64,000 bases of DNA, taken from positions 62,001 through 126,000 of the forward strand of contig JAFDWN010000005.1 in NCBI GenBank assembly GCA_018268465.1, in the 5' to 3' direction. Under the pieces are notes generated by a model, which was given only the letters and a program-made list of their open reading frames with translations, was not told the origin of the DNA and searched no databases. Below are positions 57,751-64,000 of this stretch, piece by piece. A program made the translations under genes and the position numbers. The first letter of the stretch is position 1, and each line of letters starts with the position of its first letter. The DNA comes from Actinomycetota bacterium (GTDB lineage Bacteria > Actinomycetota > Actinomycetes > Mycobacteriales > Mycobacteriaceae).

Positions 57751-58254
57751 TCATGCGCTGATCGACCGCGCCGGCGTCAGTTTCGCCGGCAGGTATTCCG
57801 AGGTGAGGCCGAACGCGACGCCGACGACAAACGCGACGCCGACGAGCACGCTCGGGTGGGTGAACGCCACCGGATCGGTGATCGACGACTGCGTGGCCGC
57901 GATGGTGCCCGCCGTGGACGCGAATCCCAGAAAGCCGGCAGGCGTGAAGGACAGCAGGGGGAAGTGTCCGATGGCGACCAGCGCTCCGGCACCGACGATG
58001 CAACAAGCGGCAACCGCCCACACCGATCCGCCGAGTGCCGCCCCGGCAATCAGAGTGAGGGTGGCGCTGATGATTCCGGCCGCACCCATCACGAGCGTCG
58101 ACCTGGCGCCCTGGCCGCCACCGCCCGCGGCGAAGAAGCACGCCCACGCAATGAACACCACCCAGATCGGCACGATGACGACGTAGGCGGTGAAGACCAC
58201 GGAAACAGCGGCGAGCAGGCCGACCACGACCGTCGAAACAACGCGTTGGGACAT
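57751..58254 (-). CDS. DUF1097 membrane protein of the amide cluster
   Basis: Small integral membrane protein of the DUF1097 (YcdZ-like) family, 167 aa with about five helices (for example VVVGLLAAVSVVFTAYVVIV, VMGAAGIISATLTLIAGAAL, AFVVGVAFGLTSEYLPAK). AAGGAG stands before the ATG at 58254. It is the last gene of the run with the amidase. M. smegmatis acetamidase loci have the AmiS/UreI channel at an equivalent place, so an amide or urea channel is a reasonable guess. The function is not established. Confidence 0.75.
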   Translation of the reverse strand: MSQRVVSTVVVGLLAAVSVVFTAYVVIVPIWVVFIAWACFFAAGGGGQGARSTLVMGAAGIISATLTLIAGAALGGSVWAVAACCIVGAGALVAIGHFPLLSFTPAGFLGFASTAGTIAATQSSITDPVAFTHPSVLVGVAFVVGVAFGLTSEYLPAKLTPARSISA

Positions 58255-58379
58255 GGAACGTCTCCTTGGAGGGGGTGGGGGCACGCGCGACGGGTCGACC
58301 GTTCCGCTTCGTCGCCGGAAAGGGCAGTCGGGATGCCGGGGCCGCCGAGGCCGATGATTTCGACCTGGCGGTCAGCGTT

Positions 58380-59429
58380 TCACATCAGATCTGAGCGACC
58401 GGGTTTCGCCAGCAGTTCATGAATTCCGTTGTCGATGAACGCCGTGTCGACGTCGTTGATGCCGCCGCCGGCGAAATGGCCCCAGATGCCCGGGATGACA
58501 CGCACTTCACCGCGTTCGATGAACTGGCTGGCCCACACCTCGTCCTCGGGCGGGAAGTAGAGGTCCTTCTCGGCGGGCAACGCCAGCAACGGACACCGGA
58601 TCGACCGCAGTGCCTTTTCCACGTCGCCGCCGAAACCCGGTGTGTTCCCAACGTTTCCACCGTGCCAGGTGTGGAGCATCGCAATCAGATTGTTCGGATC
58701 ACGGCCGTCCCGGAAGAAGTTCTCCCAGAACCCGTACAGGAAGTCGTCGAAGGAGGTGAACCCGAGCTTGCGCCACTCCTCCTCCCAATAGAAGGCCTGC
58801 GAGAAGCCCCACCCCGAATAGACCCGGGCGAACGCCCTCAGTCCCTTGACCGGCGGGGAATCGGCGCGATAGTCGCCGTCGGCCCACGCGGCGTCGGCCC
58901 TGAGCGCGACCTCCAGCGACTCCAGAAAGACCTTGTTGTGCGGTGCGGTGATGCTCGATCCGCAGAACGGGGCCGCCCGCTCGACCATGTCGGGGTGACT
59001 GACCGCCCACTGGTAGGTCTGGCCCGCACCCATCGACCAGCCCGTCACGAGCGCAATCCGTGAGATGCCGAACTTCCCTGTCACCAGCTGGTGCTGTGCC
59101 TCGACCTGGTCGTAGAAGGTCACCGACGGGAAGCGGGCATGGTCGTACGGCGGCGGGGTGTTCGACGGTGACGACGACAGACCGTTGCCGAGCATGTTCG
59201 GGACGATGATGAACCATTCGTCCGGGTTCAGCGCCTTGTCGGTGCCGATGAGCCATTCGTTGTCCGTGTGCCACCCCGAGTACCACGTGGGGTAGACGAT
59301 GACATTGCTCTTGTCGGCGTTGAGCGTGCCGTAGGTCTTGTACGCCAGCTTCGCCGCGCGCAGCGTCTGGCCGTTCTGGAGCGTGAAGTCGCCGAGTTCG
59401 AAATACTCGGCATCGGTGGGTGCGGGCAT
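58380..59429 (-). CDS. Alpha/beta hydrolase, homoserine acetyltransferase-like
   Basis: Alpha/beta-hydrolase fold protein of the MetX-like group, 349 aa. Nucleophile elbow VTGWSMGAGQTYQW (GxSxG), oxyanion region PTWYSGWHTDNEWLIG, acid near PAEKDLYFPPEDEVW and His in GIWGHFAGGG. True MetX makes O-acetylhomoserine for methionine; this copy, next to an amidase and 35 bp after it, is more likely a hydrolase of the amide pathway. AGGAGG precedes the ATG. The substrate is unknown. Confidence 0.82.
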   Translation of the reverse strand: MPAPTDAEYFELGDFTLQNGQTLRAAKLAYKTYGTLNADKSNVIVYPTWYSGWHTDNEWLIGTDKALNPDEWFIIVPNMLGNGLSSSPSNTPPPYDHARFPSVTFYDQVEAQHQLVTGKFGISRIALVTGWSMGAGQTYQWAVSHPDMVERAAPFCGSSITAPHNKVFLESLEVALRADAAWADGDYRADSPPVKGLRAFARVYSGWGFSQAFYWEEEWRKLGFTSFDDFLYGFWENFFRDGRDPNNLIAMLHTWHGGNVGNTPGFGGDVEKALRSIRCPLLALPAEKDLYFPPEDEVWASQFIERGEVRVIPGIWGHFAGGGINDVDTAFIDNGIHELLAKPGRSDLM

Positions 59430-59464
59430 GGCAGCCTCCTCGGATGTCGGTGAACGGGTGTGAA

Positions 59465-60709
59465 TCAGTTGCTGACCGCGCATTGACCGCGGTCGATGCG
59501 CTGCGGCGAACCCGCGGACGGCCGTACGTCGATATCGAAGATCGCCGTCGGAACATACAGCGTCGCACAGGAATTCGGTACATCGACGACACCCGACAGG
59601 CGTCCCTCAACCGGAGCGGCGCCCAGGATCAGATAGGCCTGCTCACGCGTCCAGCCGAACTTCGACAGGTACTCGATCGCATTGAGGCACGCGTTTTGAT
59701 AGGCGAGCGTGGTGTCCAGGAAGTGCTGTTCACCGTTCCTGTCGACCGAGAACCCCACAAATGTGAGGAACTCGCTGTAGCGCGGGTCCACGTTACCGGG
59801 CATGAAAATCGGGTTCGTGGTGACACCGAACGTCTCCATACCACCCTTGATGACCTCGACGCGCAGGTCGATGAAACCACCCATTTCTATTGCGCCACAG
59901 AATGTTATCTCGCCGTCGCCCTGCGAGAAGTGCAGATCCCCAAGAGACAGTTTCGCGCCGTCAACGAAGACCGGATAGAAGATTCGACTACCCTTCGACA
60001 GGTTCTTGATGTCCTGGTTGCCGCCGTTCTCGCGCGGCGGCGCGGTCCGTGCTGCTTCCGCGGCCATGCGGTCGTACTCCGCACCGCTGACGTTTCCGAG
60101 CACGGCATTGTGCGGCTGGGGTGGCAGCGCCAACGGCGGCACCCGATCGGGGTCGGTCGCGATGAGAGCGGCTTCGCGCGCATTCCACGTCTTGAGCAGC
60201 GCTGCGCTCGGCGCCGTCCCCATCAGTCCCGGATGGATGAGGCCGGTGAACTCGACACCGGGTATGTGCCTGCTGGTGGCCTTCTGGCCGGTGAAATCCC
60301 AGATCGCCTTGTACGCCTGGGGAAACCAATCGGTGAGGAATCCGCCGCCGTTCTCCTTGGCGAACACACCGGTGTACCCCCAGCCCTGCCCCGCGACAGG
60401 CCCGCTCTGCTGCGGCACCGGACCGACATCGAGGATGTCCACCATGAGCAGGTCACCGGGCTGCGCGCCTTCCACGGCGAAGGGCCCGGACAACTGGTGC
60501 ACCATCGACAGGTCGCAGTCACGGATGTCGTTGGCGTTGTCGGAGTTGACGATCGTCCCGTCGAACCATTCCTTCGATTCGACGCGGAAGACGTCACCGG
60601 ATCGAACGGTGGCCACGGCGGGGATGTCCGGGTGCCAGCGGTTGTGACCGACGAGCTCCTGCTCCCGAAAGGGCTTCGACTGATCGACCGGAAAAATGAC
60701 GTCGGGCAC
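59465..60709 (-). CDS. Formamidase/acetamidase (FmdA family)
   Basis: Amide hydrolase of the FmdA/AmiE (acetamidase/formamidase) family, 414 aa. Typical regions: VGHNRWHPDIPAVATVRSGD, DLLMVDILDVGP, HPGLMGTAPS, DIKNLSKGSRIFYPVFVDGA and DLHFSQGDGEITFCGAIEMG. It splits formamide or acetamide to ammonia and the acid. Its neighbours (FmdB zinc ribbon, AmiA-like and AmiC-like genes) fit the M. smegmatis acetamidase system, which is strongly amide-inducible. It starts 63 bp after the FmdB gene. Confidence 0.9.
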   Translation of the reverse strand: MPDVIFPVDQSKPFREQELVGHNRWHPDIPAVATVRSGDVFRVESKEWFDGTIVNSDNANDIRDCDLSMVHQLSGPFAVEGAQPGDLLMVDILDVGPVPQQSGPVAGQGWGYTGVFAKENGGGFLTDWFPQAYKAIWDFTGQKATSRHIPGVEFTGLIHPGLMGTAPSAALLKTWNAREAALIATDPDRVPPLALPPQPHNAVLGNVSGAEYDRMAAEAARTAPPRENGGNQDIKNLSKGSRIFYPVFVDGAKLSLGDLHFSQGDGEITFCGAIEMGGFIDLRVEVIKGGMETFGVTTNPIFMPGNVDPRYSEFLTFVGFSVDRNGEQHFLDTTLAYQNACLNAIEYLSKFGWTREQAYLILGAAPVEGRLSGVVDVPNSCATLYVPTAIFDIDVRPSAGSPQRIDRGQCAVSN

Positions 60710-60772
60710 AGCTGACTCCTCACTGATCTCGGTGAGCGGTGGATTCGCCGGTACCGGGGGGCGAATCCACCG

Positions 60773-61051
60773 TCACGGCCTGGGTAGCTTGCTGATTCGG
60801 GGGTCGGTTCGCCGGGCGGATCCCGAACTGTCGTTGCGCCGTCGCACGACATCCGGGGATTCCGCCGAACGGGCTTGCCGCTCCACGGCCATCGACACGA
60901 ACGGCGACGTCGTCGCCAATGCCGGTGCCGAGAAGATGCGCTTTGCGTCCGCAGGACAGCGGTCGCACCGTGCCTGCGCAGGCGCCGATCCCATCGGATA
61001 GTCACGGTCGATGACCCCGTGCGCTACGCATCGGTACCGGTAGATGGCCAT
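60773..61051 (-). CDS. FmdB-family zinc-ribbon protein
   Basis: Zinc-ribbon protein of the FmdB type, 92 aa. The N-terminus MAIYRYRCVAHG is followed by CDRCPADAKRIFSAPAL, so the usual second pair is reduced: only three cysteines (RYRC, CDRC) are visible. The C-terminal part is basic and disordered. ATG 61051 has GGAGGG upstream. FmdB was first described as a regulator of the formamidase operon in Methylophilus, and this gene directly precedes the formamidase gene. Confidence 0.78.
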   Translation of the reverse strand: MAIYRYRCVAHGVIDRDYPMGSAPAQARCDRCPADAKRIFSAPALATTSPFVSMAVERQARSAESPDVVRRRNDSSGSARRTDPRISKLPRP

Positions 61052-61087
61052 GACACCCTCCATCCGCGTCGCACACGGGCGTGAATC

Positions 61088-61119
61088 CTCCCAAATGGGA
61101 GTAATTGGGAACCTACTCC
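61088..61119. promoter_or_regulatory. Overlapping inverted repeats before the amide operon
   Basis: CTCCC-AAAT-GGGAG (61088-61101) overlaps GGAGTA-N10-TACTCC (61098-61119), 37 bp before the FmdB gene start. Two overlapping symmetries suit mutually exclusive binding states or a MarR-type operator; the AmiA-like MarR protein encoded just upstream is the likely binder. Confidence 0.55.
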
Positions 61120-61259
61120 AGCCGCCCGTGGTGTCAAGGGTTCAGCGGAAACTGACCACGGACGGGTGCCGGTGCCGCGATCCGGCAGGCCGGCCGCAAC
61201 ACCGGCCGGAACGCTGGAGCCGCCCGACGATGCGACCTCCGTCTCCGGTCATTCGCGGA

Positions 61260-61631
61260 TCAGTCGCGCACGACGTCGAGGTCCGGTCCATACTTCAGGT
61301 TGATCCGGAGGACCGCCGGTTCGGTCTTCCTGAGGAGTGCGGCACCGTGGACAGACAACCGCAGAGTCACCCGCCGGCGATCATGTTGCGCAGGCGCCCT
61401 GAACACCGCGCCCATCTCGACCAGCGCATCAATCGTGCGGGTCGCCGACGTCGGTGGGATGACGAGCGCGTCGATCACCTCGGCCATCGAGCAGCCCGGG
61501 CTGGTTTCGACGAAGGCAAGCGCCCGCCAGTGGTCGACACCGAGGTCGGTATCGCGGAGGGCTGCCTCGATATCCAGGGTGACCAGCGCCGCCTGCCTGA
61601 GGAAGGCCAATGTGTCGGTGACTGCGTCCAT
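61260..61631 (-). CDS. MarR-family regulator, AmiA-like
   Basis: Small MarR-type regulator, 123 aa. The winged helix is visible in GCSMAEVIDALVIPPTSATR and the wing AQHDRRRVTLRLSVHGAALL. In M. smegmatis the MarR protein AmiA represses the acetamidase operon and lies between a divergent amiC and the amidase genes, as here. The ATG at 61631 is 24 bp from the AmiC-like start on the other strand. It is in line with fmdB and the amidase, 208 bp before them. Confidence 0.83.
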   Translation of the reverse strand: MDAVTDTLAFLRQAALVTLDIEAALRDTDLGVDHWRALAFVETSPGCSMAEVIDALVIPPTSATRTIDALVEMGAVFRAPAQHDRRRVTLRLSVHGAALLRKTEPAVLRINLKYGPDLDVVRD

Positions 61632-61655
61632 GACCCAACTCCTTCGGAGGCTGCT

Positions 61656-62819
61656 TTGCCGCCGCGTACGCTCACGGGGGTTGACCGCGACGCGACCGAA
61701 CCCGCCGATGTCCTCGACTGTGCAGTATCCAGGACACGCGACTTCCGTGTAGCACTTGTACTCCCCGGAAAGGGGCCAGCGGGCATATTCGGGCTCGAAT
61801 GCCGGGCCGCGGCGGAGTTGGCCGCGGCCGAGATCGACGCCGCCGGGGGCGTGGCCGGCCGATCGGTGCGCTTCGTCCATGTCGAGGCAGGCGGGGACCC
61901 GCACATGGTGGGGCGCACGATCGGCGGCCTCCTCGCTGCCGACGCCATCGACGCCGTCACCGGCTGGCACCTGTCCAACGCACGCCAGGCCATCGCGAAG
62001 GTCGTCCGCGGACGGGTGCCCTACGTGTACTCCGCCGCCTACGAAGGCGGCGAACGCAGCGACGGTGTGCTGTGCAGCGGGGAGGTACCCGGCGATCAGA
62101 TCCTCGCGTCGCTCGGCTGGCTGCGCACCGAGCTGCGGCTCCGACGGTGGTACGTCGTCGGAAACGACTACGTCTGGCCGCGCGGGACCGCCGCGGCCAC
62201 CCGGCTCGGCCTGCGCGATACGGACATGTCGGTGGTCGACGAGCGATTCCTGCCGCTCGGCACCGACAACCCGCAGGTCTGGGATCGCGTTCTCGACGAC
62301 ATCGTCGGCAGTCGGGCAGATGGAGTCATCACGCTGCTGGTCGGATCCGACGCGGTCCGGTTCAACCGGGCATTCGCGCGAAAAGGGCTGGACACCAGCA
62401 TCACTCGATTCAGCCCGTTCACCGACGAGACCGTCGTGCTGGCCAGCGGCGCGGACGCCACCACCAACCTGTTCATCTCCGCGGGGTGGTTCGCCGATCT
62501 GGCGTCGGCGTCGGCAGCCGATTTCGCCAAGGGATTCACCCGGGCCTTCGACCTGGTGAACGGCACTGGCCCTATCGGGGAATCCCACTCTCCACCACCG
62601 GGAACGATGGCCGAGACGACGTATTCCGGTCTGCATCTGCTGGCCGGCATCGCCAGTACCTCGGTTCCCACCGTCGACGATGCCCGGCGCGCGTTCCACG
62701 CGTGTGGGTGGGAAACTCCGCACGGCCCCGTGGATCTTCGTGCCGGTACAGCCCGCCACCCGGTCCACCTCGCCACGGCCAACGGGGTGGAACTGGACGT
62801 GATCGCACGCGTCAGCTGA
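61656..62819 (+). CDS. AmiC-like amide-binding sensor protein
   Basis: Periplasmic-binding-protein fold (Peripla_BP_6/AmiC type), 387 aa, without any signal peptide, so it acts in the cytoplasm like AmiC. Seen: FRVALVLPGKGPAGIFGLEC, AAAEIDAAGGVAGRSV, RWYVVGNDYVWPRG and SRADGVITLLVGSDAVRFNR. In Pseudomonas AmiC senses short amides and controls amidase expression through AmiR; in M. smegmatis amiC is divergent from amiA. The start is a TTG, chosen because GGAGG lies 5 bp before it and no ATG or GTG suits. Confidence 0.83.
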   Translation: MPPRTLTGVDRDATEPADVLDCAVSRTRDFRVALVLPGKGPAGIFGLECRAAAELAAAEIDAAGGVAGRSVRFVHVEAGGDPHMVGRTIGGLLAADAIDAVTGWHLSNARQAIAKVVRGRVPYVYSAAYEGGERSDGVLCSGEVPGDQILASLGWLRTELRLRRWYVVGNDYVWPRGTAAATRLGLRDTDMSVVDERFLPLGTDNPQVWDRVLDDIVGSRADGVITLLVGSDAVRFNRAFARKGLDTSITRFSPFTDETVVLASGADATTNLFISAGWFADLASASAADFAKGFTRAFDLVNGTGPIGESHSPPPGTMAETTYSGLHLLAGIASTSVPTVDDARRAFHACGWETPHGPVDLRAGTARHPVHLATANGVELDVIARVS

Positions 62820-62843
62820 GTGCCCTGTCGACGTGTGCCGGCA

Positions 62844-64000
62844 TCACAGCCGCCCACGGCTGCGGGCGCGCTGCGGCACCGGGCAGGCCTGCGCCAACAA
62901 CTCCGCGAGATCGGAAACCGCGATCCGGTCCAGATCCGACACCGCATCGACGATCTGCGTGCGCAACCCGCCATCCGCGAACGGTTCGGCGAGCCAGTGG
63001 AACTTCTCCACCACGCGGTCCCAGGTCATCGGCCGGGTGGGCGAACCCTCGAAATCATCTTGCTCCCTGTTGAATTCACGGCCATCGCGCAAGGTGACGT
63101 GCACTCGCGCCGAGGTGCGCTGCGGATACCCCGCCGTCAGATCCGGCGCCGGTTTGACATCGATCAGGGCCAGTAACTCCTGCACGTCGGCCCGGCGGAC
63201 ACGCGCCGTGTCCACTTGTTCGGGTCCCACCTGCCCGTCGAGCAGTGCGACGGCGGTGAGGTACTTCAGGTTGTAATCGGCCTCCTCCTTGGTCCACGGC
63301 CTGCTCTTGTCGCCGTAGCGCCCGCCACCCGCGAAATCGTAAGCACCATCGAAGACTTCGAGCTCCACGCCGGCGACATCGGCGCCCGCGATACCGTGCT
63401 CGTCGCGCAACGCCAGGACGGCGTCGATGACGACCTGACCGTGGATCAGCGCGCAGTACTGCTTGAGATAGGTCTGTTCGACCGATGTCAGCGGACGGTC
63501 GTCCAGACGCAGGTCGATCCGCTGCCCGAGTAGCGGCTCCAAACCGCTCGGAGCCTCGAACAGCGCTCTGGGGCCGGTGATTCCACGACTGACCAGGATG
63601 CTGGTATAGACCGCCCGCATCCCTGTCATCGCCGGCGAGATGCCCTTCCAGTTCGAGACGGGCTCGGCGTGCACCGCGGCCAGCGACACGTTGTCGACCG
63701 TCGCCGCGGCGATGGCGTCGGCGATGCGTGGGGCACTCAGTCCCAGTAGCTTTGCCGAACCGGCAGCCGCCGATATCGCCAGCTGCAGGGCGTGATTGAG
63801 CCCGCGCGCCATGACCGGGACGTCCCCGCTGAACCGGCACTGCAGCTCGTAGGCGACGGCCAGGGCGAGCAGGAAATCCCGCCCGCCGGCGCCGACGTGT
63901 TCGGCCATCGCGAACACCGCGCCGAAGTTGTCCGCCGGATGGCACAGGCCGCCCGGCGTCAGGAACGTGTCGAGCAGGTCGGGATAGCGCACCAGGACCG
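62844..64000 (-). CDS. MmgE/PrpD-family protein, 5' end cut by the window
   Basis: MmgE/PrpD (2-methylcitrate dehydratase-like) protein; at least 385 codons are present and the reading frame runs off the window, so the N-terminal part is missing. Visible: CHPADNFGAVFAMAEHVGAG, LNHALQLAISAAAGSAKLLG, NWKGISPAMTGMRAVYTSIL and a C-terminal domain with SARVHVTLRDGREF. PrpD dehydrates 2-methylcitrate; other members act on other acids. It faces the AmiC-like gene tail to tail, with a 24-bp gap, and belongs to a unit outside the window. Confidence 0.87.
   Translation of the reverse strand, partial: VLVRYPDLLDTFLTPGGLCHPADNFGAVFAMAEHVGAGGRDFLLALAVAYELQCRFSGDVPVMARGLNHALQLAISAAAGSAKLLGLSAPRIADAIAAATVDNVSLAAVHAEPVSNWKGISPAMTGMRAVYTSILVSRGITGPRALFEAPSGLEPLLGQRIDLRLDDRPLTSVEQTYLKQYCALIHGQVVIDAVLALRDEHGIAGADVAGVELEVFDGAYDFAGGGRYGDKSRPWTKEEADYNLKYLTAVALLDGQVGPEQVDTARVRRADVQELLALIDVKPAPDLTAGYPQRTSARVHVTLRDGREFNREQDDFEGSPTRPMTWDRVVEKFHWLAEPFADGGLRTQIVDAVSDLDRIAVSDLAELLAQACPVPQRARSRGRL

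Noticed and set aside
58380-59429. MetX-like gene as the methionine-pathway homoserine acetyltransferase
   Set aside because: It sits in an amide-utilisation operon with no methionine genes, and such MetX-like hydrolases are common outside that pathway; the role stays open.

Overview
The window is GC-rich chromosomal DNA of a mycobacterium, most likely a rapidly growing Mycolicibacterium-type species. The genes from 31.4 to 57.7 kb follow, in inverted orientation, the Mycobacterium tuberculosis Rv0241c-Rv0265c block: fecB2, the two oxoprolinase subunits, aac(2'), the NnaR-type regulator, CbiX, nirBD, hsp20/acr2, the Sdh1 succinate dehydrogenase, fadE5, fadA2, fabG4 and htdX. The gene names rest on recalled protein families, not on a database search. 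I saw no rRNA, tRNA, insertion sequence or CRISPR array.

Layout. 1-9.7 kb is a plus-strand signalling operon: end of glnX, glnH, a helical protein, a PknG-type kinase, a PP2C phosphatase, a vWA protein, an FHA protein and a hybrid histidine kinase. 9.8-10.6 kb is a lone NAD(P)-binding protein. 10.6-19.5 kb is a minus-strand operon built on a soluble diiron monooxygenase. Its only visible reductase is a NuoE/NuoF-like pair, and it continues with an NCS1 permease, a cyclase-family hydrolase, a RidA protein and an M20 hydrolase. A divergent MerR-XRE-cupin regulator (19.8-20.7 kb) probably controls it. 20.7-25.4 kb is a LysR gene followed by an APC permease, an (R)-selective-type amine transaminase and an alanine racemase. 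25.5-31 kb holds small accessory genes: MarR, AKR/AraC, LysE, DUF4235, a Rho-N-like protein and a hemophore-like protein.

31.4-57.7 kb is the conserved core, broken by extra genes: a YhhQ-type transporter, a Cys-repeat secreted protein, a membrane protein, DUF302/HxlR/PEP-mutase genes, a DapB-like oxidoreductase and an LLM oxidoreductase. A 96-nt structured element downstream of fadA2 sits where the F6 small RNA is found in M. tuberculosis. 57.7-64 kb is an amide-utilisation region: DUF1097 membrane protein, alpha/beta hydrolase, formamidase/acetamidase, FmdB zinc ribbon, AmiA-like MarR regulator, AmiC-like amide sensor and a truncated MmgE/PrpD gene.

How the genes work together. The diiron-monooxygenase operon has the same logic as the Rut pyrimidine pathway (oxygenase, ring-opening hydrolase, RidA, nucleobase-type transporter) but uses unrelated enzymes, so import and oxidative opening of an N-heterocycle is the best guess. 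The transaminase-racemase pair suggests an amine pathway in which D-alanine formed from pyruvate is recycled to L-alanine. These two modules are the best candidates for undescribed biology here.
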